Source: a virus. From it: a stretch of 29,199 bases of DNA. Positions within the stretch are counted from its first letter, which is position 1. Each line of letters starts with the position of its first letter. The notes below the pieces were generated by a model. The model searched no databases. It saw only the letters and a list, made by a program, of their open reading frames with translations, and was not told the DNA's origin. The stretch spans positions 1 through 29,199 of IMG/VR virus record IMGVR_UViG_3300034063_001448; one strand, 5' to 3'. Both the position numbers and the translations under genes were made by a program. Of this stretch, positions 10,181 through 17,159 are shown piece after piece.

Positions 10181-11593
10181 ATGCTTAATCCATTCTTTCT
10201 TCAAGGTTCTAAAACAGAACAGAGTCTCATTCAAGATCTGATTAATGAGCAATTGAGGATGTATGGTGTTGAGGTTCACTATTTACCTAGACAATTTATC
10301 ACAGAAAAAACAGTATTGAGAGAGGTTATAGAATCTGAGTTTAACAGTGCTTATCCAATTGAAGCATATGTAGACACTTATGATGGATACAGTGATAATC
10401 CTACTATTTTATCAAAATTTGGAATTCAAGCACTGAATGAAATAACTTTAATTATTTCAAGAGAAAGATTTAAAAATTATATTTCACCTTTAGTTCAAAA
10501 TCAACCAAATATAAAAGTATCATCAAGACCAAAAGAGGGGGATATAATCTATTTTCCTCTGGGTAAAAGATTATTTGAAGTTAAATATGTAGAGCACGAA
10601 AAACCATTCTATCAACTTCAAGGATTATATACATATCAACTCAGATGTGAGCTCTTCAGATATGAAGATGAACTGATAGACACAAGTATTGATGAAATTG
10701 ATGAACTTATTGGAGGAAACGACTCCACCGATTCTGATAAAGTTCCAGTTGGAAACATCGTAAATCTTACTATGGCTGGAGTTGGTGTTACTGCAACGGC
10801 TACCGCAGCAATTGTAAATGGTGGAGTGAGGTTTATAACTGTTACAAATCGTGGTGGTGGTTACACCAGTACACCTACGGTTGGAATTTCTTCTGCACCA
10901 GCTGGAGGTAAAACAACAACTGCAATTGCTAAGATGATTAGTGGAATAGTTGATTGTAATAATAATATAAATCCATCAGCACAATCTGTTCAAAGTGTTG
11001 AAATTACCAATGCAGGATTTGGATATACAGTTGCTCCTCAAGTAAGGTTTATTGGTGGAGGAGGTAAAGGTGCAACTGGTATTGCATCTATAGGTGATGG
11101 TGTCGTTGGTATTATTACAGTCACAAGTGGAGGATCTGGATATGTAGTTCCACCAACAATTACATTTACAGGAATATCTACAGTATCTGCTGCAGCGACA
11201 GCAGTTGTTTCTGCTGCTGGAACAATTACCTCAATTAGAATTACAAATGCTGGACTTGGGTACACTGTCGCTCCAACAATTACAATATCAAATCCATTAC
11301 TTACTTCAACTGGTAATTTCGTATTTAATGAGATTGTAACTGGATCTCAGAGTGGAGTTACCGCAAGAGTTAAATCTTGGAATTCCACTACAAAAGTTCT
11401 TCAAGTTTCAAACATTAATGGTGAATTTAAAATTGGAGAAAATATTGTAGGTTCTGCATCAAGTGCATCTCAATACTTACGATCCATTGATGTATTTCCT
11501 GCAAGAGATGGATACGCTGCGAATGAGGAAATTGAAGAAGAAGCAGACGATATTATTGATTTTGACGAAACCAATCCTTTTGGAATGCCATAA
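10181..11593 (+). CDS. 14: Neck protein gp14 with long repeat-bearing C-terminal extension
   Basis: 470 residues against 256 in T4. Residues 1-180 are the gp14 core (MLNPFFLQGSKTEQSLIQDL; later YGVEVHYLPRQFITEK and IISRERFKNYISP). With gp13 it closes the head after packaging. From about 195 a Gly/Thr/Val-rich extension carries four GYT/GYV repeats: NRGGGYTSTP (223-232), NAGFGYTVAP (277-286), SGGSGYVVPP (316-325) and NAGLGYTVAP (356-365). A GSQSGVTARVKSWNSTTKVL module follows at about 388-407. The tail is acidic (EEIEEEADDIIDFDE, 449-463). The repeats are probably surface-exposed beta folds at the neck. The related repeat also appears in gp8 and the giant protein. Confidence 0.88.
   Translation: MLNPFFLQGSKTEQSLIQDLINEQLRMYGVEVHYLPRQFITEKTVLREVIESEFNSAYPIEAYVDTYDGYSDNPTILSKFGIQALNEITLIISRERFKNYISPLVQNQPNIKVSSRPKEGDIIYFPLGKRLFEVKYVEHEKPFYQLQGLYTYQLRCELFRYEDELIDTSIDEIDELIGGNDSTDSDKVPVGNIVNLTMAGVGVTATATAAIVNGGVRFITVTNRGGGYTSTPTVGISSAPAGGKTTTAIAKMISGIVDCNNNINPSAQSVQSVEITNAGFGYTVAPQVRFIGGGGKGATGIASIGDGVVGIITVTSGGSGYVVPPTITFTGISTVSAAATAVVSAAGTITSIRITNAGLGYTVAPTITISNPLLTSTGNFVFNEIVTGSQSGVTARVKSWNSTTKVLQVSNINGEFKIGENIVGSASSASQYLRSIDVFPARDGYAANEEIEEEADDIIDFDETNPFGMP
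10829..11275 (+). repeat. Four-copy GxGYT protein repeat region within gp14
   Basis: Four diverged copies of a unit ending in (N/S)xGxGY(T/V)xxP lie at gp14 residues 229, 283, 321 and 362 (position of T or Y), about 38-54 residues apart. Each is preceded by an alternating hydrophobic strand such as VEITNAG or IRITNAG. The copies are similar at protein level but not identical in DNA, so this is an old tandem expansion rather than a recent duplication. Confidence 0.8.
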
Positions 11594-11597
11594 ATCA

Positions 11598-11605
11598 TAT
11601 AAATA
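11598..11605 (+). promoter_or_regulatory. T4-type late promoter box upstream of gp15
   Basis: TATAAATA exactly matches the T4 late promoter -10 element recognised by gp55/gp33-modified host RNA polymerase with the sliding clamp. It lies in the 56-base gap between gp14 and gp15, 44 bases before the gp15 start. It would start a late transcript for gp15, gp16 and the genes following. Confidence 0.72.
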
Positions 11606-11649
11606 CTAGTTATTAATTTGATTAAATAGTAGTACCATAAGTTAGAAGT

Positions 11650-12651
11650 ATGTTTGAGTATTTTTATCACGAAATTTTAAGAAGAACTGTTATTGCTTTT
11701 GGTTCGTTATTTAATGATATAAGCATCAAACATACTAATAATTCTAATCAGACTGTTAGTGTGATTAAGGTCCCTCTTGCATATGGACCAACTCAAAAGT
11801 TTCTTGCAAGATTAAACCAATCACCTAATTTGAATAAACCAGTTCAAATTACATTACCAAGAATGTCATTTGAATTTACTGGACTAACTTATGATTCAGG
11901 AAGAAAATCAACTACAACACAATATTTTACTGCAAAATCAGTAGCAGACGGAACAGAAACAAAAAAAGCATATCTTCCAGTTCCATATAATATGCAATTT
12001 GAGTTGAGCATTATGTGTAAATTAAATGATGATGCTCTTCAAATTGTTGAACAAATTCTTCCATATTTTCAACCTGCTTACACGATGACTGTTGATCTGG
12101 TTGAAACTATCAATGAAAAAAGAGACATTCCTGTGATTCTTGAAAATATAACAATGCAGGATGATTATGAAGGTGATTTTACAACAAGAAGAGTTTTAAT
12201 TTATACTTTAAGATTTACTGCAAAGACTTACATCTTTGGACCTGTTTCCTCTGCGACCAAGGATATTATCAAAAAGGCAAATATTGGTTATGTTGCTGGA
12301 GATCTCACTTCTTCACCAACAAGAGAAATTGTATACTCTGTAGAACCAAGAGCAATTCAAAATTATACTGGCACCATTATTACTAACCTATCCAATGATA
12401 TTACAAATGAGGATAATTTAATTACAGTAAATGATGCGAGTGCAATTTCTGTCAATACTTATCTTGATTTGGAAGGAGAAGAGGTTTACGTAACTGCCAA
12501 GTCTGGAAATGTTCTTACCGTGGATCGCGGTAGAGACAATACAACAATTACATCACACTTAGCAGGTTCTCCAATCAAATCAATAACTGCAGCAGATAAT
12601 GCACTTGTTGAAGATGGAGATGATTTTGGATTTAGTGGAAGTGTTTTTTGA
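11650..12651 (+). CDS. 15: Tail terminator / sheath stabiliser gp15 with extra C-terminal module
   Basis: 333 residues; T4 gp15 has 272. In T4, gp15 forms the hexameric ring that ends the tail and joins it to the neck. Recognised from the N-terminus (MFEYFYHEILRRTVIAFGSL, then FNDISIKH) and from VPLAYGPTQKFLARL and LPRMSFEFTGLTYDSGRKST. The gp15 core ends near 235. Residues about 247-312 form an added module (LSNDITNEDNLITVNDAS, then LEGEEVYV, then VLTVDRGRDNTT and HLAG), which resembles a module in the 2621-residue protein. A late box lies 44 bases upstream. gp16 begins six bases after the stop. Confidence 0.88.
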   Translation: MFEYFYHEILRRTVIAFGSLFNDISIKHTNNSNQTVSVIKVPLAYGPTQKFLARLNQSPNLNKPVQITLPRMSFEFTGLTYDSGRKSTTTQYFTAKSVADGTETKKAYLPVPYNMQFELSIMCKLNDDALQIVEQILPYFQPAYTMTVDLVETINEKRDIPVILENITMQDDYEGDFTTRRVLIYTLRFTAKTYIFGPVSSATKDIIKKANIGYVAGDLTSSPTREIVYSVEPRAIQNYTGTIITNLSNDITNEDNLITVNDASAISVNTYLDLEGEEVYVTAKSGNVLTVDRGRDNTTITSHLAGSPIKSITAADNALVEDGDDFGFSGSVF

Positions 12652-12657
12652 TAAGTT

Positions 12658-13092
12658 ATGAAAATGACAAAGAAGTTTGATAAACTCAATGAGACTTTCA
12701 ATGTAGATGGGGAGATAGTTCCTGTTGAATCGGAAACTGTTATTGAAAAAATAGAAAAGATATCAACATCAGTTGATGATATTAAAAAAGATTATGATTA
12801 TACTCGTGGTAATTTATATTCACTCATTGAAAAGGGTCAGGAGGCGATTAATGGAATTCTTGAGTTAGCACAAGAAAGTGAGATGCCTCGTGCTTATGAA
12901 GTTGCTGGGCAATTGATTAAGAATGTCGCTGATGCAACAGATAAGTTAATGGATCTTCAAAAGAAACTTAAAGATATTGAAGAAGAAAAAGTAGGAAAAG
13001 GGCCCACAACAGTTAACAATGCACTTTTTGTTGGATCGACTGCAGACTTAGCAAAATTTCTAAAGCAACAAACAGAAGATGAAAACGTTTAG
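12658..13092 (+). CDS. 16: Terminase small subunit gp16
   Basis: 144 residues; T4 gp16 has 164. It recognises phage DNA and stimulates the gp17 motor ATPase. The centre is strongly helical (TRGNLYSLIEKGQEAINGIL, then AQESEMPRAYEVAGQLIKNV), with PRAYEV corresponding to PRHMEV in T4. The C-terminus carries TTVNNALFVGSTADLAKFL, matching T4's NIQNATVFMGSPTDL. A second ATG (12664) is also possible as start. Unlike T4, where 16 and 17 overlap, gp17 is separated from it by two inserted genes. Its last 14 bases overlap the 51-residue gene. Confidence 0.85.
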   Translation: MKMTKKFDKLNETFNVDGEIVPVESETVIEKIEKISTSVDDIKKDYDYTRGNLYSLIEKGQEAINGILELAQESEMPRAYEVAGQLIKNVADATDKLMDLQKKLKDIEEEKVGKGPTTVNNALFVGSTADLAKFLKQQTEDENV

Positions 13093-13234
13093 ACAGTTTC
13101 AAGAAGACTGGAGTAATAAATATAAAAAGAGTATTGATTGCTCAAATCCAAAAGGATTTTCTCAACGCGCTCACTGTGCAGCGAGAAGAAAAAGAGCAAA
13201 AGGTGAGCAGACTAAATCAAAACCAGTTGAGTAA
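13079..13234 (+). CDS. Small basic protein (51 aa), candidate packaged internal head protein
   Basis: 51 residues beginning MKTFRQFQEDWSNKYKK, with a Cys/Lys/Arg-rich centre CSNPKGFSQRAHCAARRKR. The first nine residues resemble the capsid-targeting sequence of T4 internal protein III (MKTYQEFIAE, from memory), except that the site before the glutamate is F rather than I/L. The CSNPKGFSQRAHC motif is familiar from small proteins of unknown function in marine T4-like phages. The net charge is strongly positive, as expected for a DNA-associated head protein. The start lies inside the end of gp16, and the stop shares an A with the next start (TAATG), suggesting translational coupling to the 651-residue protein. 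The function is inferred. Confidence 0.72.
   Translation: MKTFRQFQEDWSNKYKKSIDCSNPKGFSQRAHCAARRKRAKGEQTKSKPVE
13115..13122 (+). promoter_or_regulatory. Possible late promoter box inside the 51-aa gene
   Basis: AATAAATA lies 112 bases before the 651-residue gene and inside the coding region for SNKYKK. In AT-rich DNA this box can occur by chance within codons. It is listed because it would give the composite gene and gp17 their own late start. Confidence 0.3.
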
Positions 13235-15189
13235 TGCCCAAGATCAAGTCACATAAAACAGTTGAGCAAATTGCAAAGAAGCATCGTCTTGATGTTTCTT
13301 TCATACAAAAGCAACTTGATATGGGAGAACCTATTGAACATGAACATACTAAAGATCATGAACTTGCAATGAATATTGCTCTTCAGCATCTTGATGAAAT
13401 TCCAGATTATTATACTCGTTTGAAAAAAATGGAAGCAGATGCAAAGAAGCATCATAAAAAATTCAAAGATGTAAAAGAGGAATGCAACTGTGATAAAAAT
13501 GCGATTAATGAACTTGAAGTTGGTCTTAAAAAACTAAACAACACTTCTTATGATTCTATAGATAAACTTATGCGTCGTATTATGAAAAAACATGATATGA
13601 CTGCAAAGGAACTTCACAATTCCTTCGTCGAAAAGCACAATAAAACTCCAGATAACTGGGTAAAAAATATAGAAGAAGAAACTAAATCTGGAGATGAAGG
13701 TCTTCGTGATTGGTTTGGTAAATCAAAATCATCAGATGGTAAAAGTGGGTGGGTTCAACTTGGGGGAAAATGGGCAGGGAAGCCTTGCGCTCGTCAACCT
13801 GGGCAAACTTCAACACCAAAGTGTGGAAGTTCTAAGATGAAAAGAGCACTTTCTAAAGATGAAGAGGAAGCAGCAAGACGTAGAAAAAATATACAAGATC
13901 CAAACCAACCACAAAAAACTGGTGGAGCAAAACCAACTAACGTAAGAACTGAAGAGATGGATTTACAAGAAGTCAAGGACAAACCAGGAAAAGGTAGTGG
14001 AAAAAAAGACGCTTGTTACCATAAAGTAAAGTCTAGATATGATGTCTGGCCAAGTGCATATGCATCGGGAGCACTTGTAAAATGCCGTAAAGTTGGTGCT
14101 GCAAACTGGGGAACTAAAACGGAGGAAACTCAAATGAACGAAGAAGAAAGATATTGTCCAATGTGTAATAAAAGGGAAACAAGATCCGAATGTGCTTATG
14201 GTGGCAAAGTCTGGGATAAGGTTTCCGTAAAGGATGAAGAATATTCAATGGCAAGATCGGAACTCAAGACAATTGAGGATGCAGTGAAAAGACTTAAGGC
14301 AAAAGTCGGTAAAGGTGAAGGAGATCTTGAAGCATGGGTTCAGTCAAAGATTACCAAAGCAGCAGACTATATTGATACAGCAGCGGATTATATTGCAAGT
14401 GGAGAAATGGAGGAGCAGAAATTAGTTGATAAAATTATGGATGAAGTTTTATCTGAAAAATGCTGGCCTGGTTATAAAAAGAAAGGTATGAAGACAATGT
14501 TTGGAAAGCGTTATCCAAACTGCGTAAAAGCAGAAGATGTAACTATCGAAGATGCTGATGGAAATACTTTTGCTGAAGTAGTTGATTTAATTCATCCAGA
14601 ACCAATCAAAGGATTTAAATCTCAAGTAGATGAGGCAACAAGACTTCAGGCACAAACTGGAAATGTTGTAGCAGTAACGCTTCTGTGGAGAGGAAAATAT
14701 TATTCACTGAAAATGTTCTTCCCCCAAATCAAAACTCCATCACGTCAGGAAATTAATGACGAACTTCAAAAAGTTTATCCTGGATCAAAAGTAGTTTATC
14801 ATACAGTATCTGACTTCACTTCTGGGGAACCCATTATCCAAGCATTTGGTCCTCAAGGTGGAAGTTCAGCAAAACCAGGACCAAGTAAAAATTATGTAAA
14901 AACAATGGGAGAAGAGGTTGAGATTGATGAGGACTGGCAAAAAGTCAATCGTCAAGATAAAACTGCAGGATTGAGTAAAGCCGCTGTTTCTGCATATCGT
15001 AGAGAAAATCCAGGTTCAAAACTTCAAACTGCAGTTACTGAAAAAAATCCAGAGGGAAAAAGAGCAAAACGTCGTACTTCATTCTGCCGTCGTATGAAAG
15101 GTATGAAATCCAAACTTACCTCAGCAGAAACTGCGAGAGATCCAGATAGCAATATCAATAAAGCACTTCGTCGTTGGAATTGTAACTAA
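13234..15189 (+). CDS. Composite Lys/Cys-rich multi-module protein (651 aa), candidate processed head protein
   Basis: Not a T4 core gene. It is a chain of small modules that I recall as separate or fused pieces in cyanophages. Residues 1-75: helical DUF5661-like (KTVEQIAKKHRLDV). 151-238: GLRDWFGKSKSSDGKSGWV, KCGSSKMKRALSKDEEEAAR. 249-297: GSGKKDACYHKVKSRY, VWPSAYASGALVKCRKVGAA. 307-330: CPMC plus SEC, a possible metal site. 343-392: LEAWVQSKITKAADYIDTAA. 409-431: KCWPGYKKKGMKTMFGKRYP. 445-530: a domain shared with the 106-residue protein (LLWRGKYY, YPGSKVV). 567-651: LSKAAVSAYRRENPGSKL, then RRTSFCRRMKGMKSKL and ARDPDSNINKALRRWNC. [I/L]xE sites precede several modules (IEE 146, LQE 244, LSE 406, IDE 564). 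It lies between gp16 and gp17. A role as a gp21-processed, DNA-binding internal protein is inference. Confidence 0.78.
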   Translation: MPKIKSHKTVEQIAKKHRLDVSFIQKQLDMGEPIEHEHTKDHELAMNIALQHLDEIPDYYTRLKKMEADAKKHHKKFKDVKEECNCDKNAINELEVGLKKLNNTSYDSIDKLMRRIMKKHDMTAKELHNSFVEKHNKTPDNWVKNIEEETKSGDEGLRDWFGKSKSSDGKSGWVQLGGKWAGKPCARQPGQTSTPKCGSSKMKRALSKDEEEAARRRKNIQDPNQPQKTGGAKPTNVRTEEMDLQEVKDKPGKGSGKKDACYHKVKSRYDVWPSAYASGALVKCRKVGAANWGTKTEETQMNEEERYCPMCNKRETRSECAYGGKVWDKVSVKDEEYSMARSELKTIEDAVKRLKAKVGKGEGDLEAWVQSKITKAADYIDTAADYIASGEMEEQKLVDKIMDEVLSEKCWPGYKKKGMKTMFGKRYPNCVKAEDVTIEDADGNTFAEVVDLIHPEPIKGFKSQVDEATRLQAQTGNVVAVTLLWRGKYYSLKMFFPQIKTPSRQEINDELQKVYPGSKVVYHTVSDFTSGEPIIQAFGPQGGSSAKPGPSKNYVKTMGEEVEIDEDWQKVNRQDKTAGLSKAAVSAYRRENPGSKLQTAVTEKNPEGKRAKRRTSFCRRMKGMKSKLTSAETARDPDSNINKALRRWNCN

Positions 15190-15204
15190 TAGGTAGATTT
15201 TATT

Positions 15205-16848
15205 ATGAGTGACGTATATCTTGGTAACCCTCTCCTTAAAAAGGCAAATACTCCAATTGAATTTACACAGGAGCAAATTCTTGAGTTTGTTAAGTGTAAA
15301 GACGATCCAGTTTACTTTGCAAATAATTATGTAAAGATCGTAACTCTGGATCACGGTTTACAAACTTTTAAACCATATCATTTCCAGGAAAAGTTAATTA
15401 ATAACTTTCATAAAAACAGATTTAATATCTGTAAAATGCCTAGACAGACTGGAAAGTCTACAACCGTAGTTTCCTTTTTATTGCACTATGCTGTTTTTAA
15501 TGACAACGTAAATATTGGTATTCTTGCAAACAAAGCAGCAACTGCAAGAGAACTTTTGGATAGATTACAAACTGCTTATGAGAATCTTCCAAAATGGATG
15601 CAACAAGGTATTATTTCTTGGAATAAAGGTTCTCTAGAACTTGAAAACGGATCAAAGATCCTAGCAGCATCTACCTCTGCATCTGCTGTTCGAGGAATGT
15701 CATTCAACATTCTATTCTTGGACGAATTCGCTTTCGTTCCGAACCATATCGCAGATTCCTTCTTTGCATCTGTTTATCCTACAATCACTTCTGGTAAACA
15801 AACCAAAGTTATTATAGTTTCCACTCCACACGGTATGAATCATTTTTACCGAATGTGGCATGATGCGGAGAAAGGTAAAAATGAATATGTCTTTACTGAT
15901 GTTCATTGGTCCGAAGTTCCAGGAAGAGATGAAGAGTGGAAAAAACAAACTATTGCAAACACCAGTGAACAGCAGTTCAAAGTTGAGTTTGAGTGCGAAT
16001 TCCTTGGATCAGTTGATACTCTCATTGCACCAAGTAAACTCAGGTCTCTTGTATATGACCACCCAAAGACCAGTAGCGGCGGTCTAGACGTTCATGATGA
16101 TCCTATAGACAATCACGACTACCTAATGACTGTGGACGTTGCTAGAGGCGTAGGAAACGATTACTCAGCATTTACTGTAGTTGATATCACTACATTTCCT
16201 CATCAAGTAGTTGCAAAATATCGAAATAATGAAATCAAACCAATGCTTTTTCCAAGCATTGTTGTAGATATAGCAAAAAATTATAATAATGCTTATATCT
16301 TATGCGAAGTTAATGATGTTGGAGATCAAGTAGCATCAATTATTCACTATGACCTTGAATACAATAATCTTCTTATGTGTTCAATGAGAGGAAGAGCAGG
16401 TCAAATTGTTGGTCAAGGATTTTCAGGAAAGAAAACTCAACTTGGAGTTAAGATGTCCAAGACTGTTAAAAAAGTTGGATGTCTTAACCTCAAAACAATG
16501 ATTGAAGAGAGTAAACTTCTTTTCAAAGATTATGAGATAATGAGTGAACTTACAACTTTTATTCAAAAGCATAACTCCTTTGAGGCAGAAGAAGGTTGTA
16601 ATGATGACTTAGCAATGTGTCTTGTAATCTATGCTTGGTTAGTTGCCCAGGATTATTTCAAAGAACTTACTGACCAAGATGTTAGAAAGCGTTTATATGA
16701 AGAGCAAAAAAATCAAATCGAACAAGACATGGCACCTTTTGGATTTGTTTCTGATGGACTCGACGAAACTAGTTTTATTGATAACGATGGCGATAGGTGG
16801 TATACAGATGAATACGGAGATCGTGCATATATGTGGGAATATCTATAA
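15205..16848 (+). CDS. 17: Terminase large subunit gp17 (packaging ATPase/nuclease)
   Basis: 547 residues; T4 gp17 has 610. It pumps DNA through the portal into the prohead and cuts the concatemer. The ATPase domain has Walker A PRQTGKST (79-86), Walker B ILFLDE (169-174) with catalytic E174, and a coupling motif STPHG (206-210). The RNase H-like nuclease domain shows the expected acidic triad: D311 in TVDVARG, E368 in CEVND and D467/D468 in CNDDLA. The spacing D311 to E368 (57 residues) equals T4's D401 to E458. No intron or inserted homing element interrupts it. It starts 15 bases after the composite gene and its stop overlaps the next ATG (TAATG). Confidence 0.95.
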   Translation: MSDVYLGNPLLKKANTPIEFTQEQILEFVKCKDDPVYFANNYVKIVTLDHGLQTFKPYHFQEKLINNFHKNRFNICKMPRQTGKSTTVVSFLLHYAVFNDNVNIGILANKAATARELLDRLQTAYENLPKWMQQGIISWNKGSLELENGSKILAASTSASAVRGMSFNILFLDEFAFVPNHIADSFFASVYPTITSGKQTKVIIVSTPHGMNHFYRMWHDAEKGKNEYVFTDVHWSEVPGRDEEWKKQTIANTSEQQFKVEFECEFLGSVDTLIAPSKLRSLVYDHPKTSSGGLDVHDDPIDNHDYLMTVDVARGVGNDYSAFTVVDITTFPHQVVAKYRNNEIKPMLFPSIVVDIAKNYNNAYILCEVNDVGDQVASIIHYDLEYNNLLMCSMRGRAGQIVGQGFSGKKTQLGVKMSKTVKKVGCLNLKTMIEESKLLFKDYEIMSELTTFIQKHNSFEAEEGCNDDLAMCLVIYAWLVAQDYFKELTDQDVRKRLYEEQKNQIEQDMAPFGFVSDGLDETSFIDNDGDRWYTDEYGDRAYMWEYL

Positions 16849-17078
16849 TGGATATTGATAAGCAGATAAGATTAGGTCATTTATTATTAACAGACAGAAA
16901 GTGTAGAACCTGCAGTGAGATGAAGAACTTGGTTGGAGAATTTTATAGGACAAGAAAAGATAGAGGTCCAGTCGCGTCTTCATATTCTTATGAATGTAAA
17001 GAATGCACAATTAAAAGAATAGTTAACTCAAGAAAAATCAATCTATACCCTACAGAACCAGAATATCCTGATTGGTAG
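16848..17078 (+). CDS. Small four-cysteine zinc-ribbon-like protein (76 aa)
   Basis: I place the start at the ATG overlapping the gp17 stop (TAATG). An in-frame ATG 15 bases earlier would lie inside gp17 and is less likely. Two Cys pairs, C19-x2-C22 (KCRTCSEMK) and C50-x2-C53 (YECKECTIKR), are 27 residues apart, the usual layout of a small zinc ribbon. Arg/Lys residues flank both. This Cys-pair layout occurs in small phage proteins and in the N-terminal part of HNH/endonuclease VII families, but no nuclease residues follow here. Its placement after gp17 suggests a DNA-binding accessory of packaging; this is not shown by the sequence. Confidence 0.75.
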   Translation: MDIDKQIRLGHLLLTDRKCRTCSEMKNLVGEFYRTRKDRGPVASSYSYECKECTIKRIVNSRKINLYPTEPEYPDW

Positions 17079-17118
17079 ATGTTCACGTCATGTTTCCTTC
17101 CACGTAAAGTGTGTTTTT

Positions 17119-17126
17119 AATAAATA
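17119..17126 (+). promoter_or_regulatory. Late promoter box upstream of gp18
   Basis: AATAAATA, one base from TATAAATA, lies in the 81-base gap before the tail sheath gene and 33 bases before its ATG. A clear ribosome binding site, GGAG at 17150-17153, sits six bases before the start codon. Sheath is needed in high copy, and this is one of the few gaps in the window with both signals clean. Confidence 0.68.
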
Positions 17127-17159
17127 ATTTTTAGTTAACTGAGATCTACGGAGAAAAAC

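Noticed and set aside
13144-13159. Small inverted repeat AAATCC/GGATTT with AAAA loop
   Set aside because: Six weak pairs inside the coding sequence of the conserved CSNPKGF motif; explained by codons.
15860-16087. Plus-strand open frames inside gp17, gp18, gp22 and gp23 in alternative frames
   Set aside because: All lie wholly within strongly recognised genes, lack ribosome binding sites and have low-information sequence.
16833-16847. In-frame ATG upstream of the zinc-ribbon gene start
   Set aside because: It would add five residues inside gp17; the TAATG coupling at 16848 matches the window's usual junctions better.
17133-17140. Palindrome AGTTAACT between the late box and gp18
   Set aside because: Eight bases without a loop; expected by chance and no operator role can be supported.
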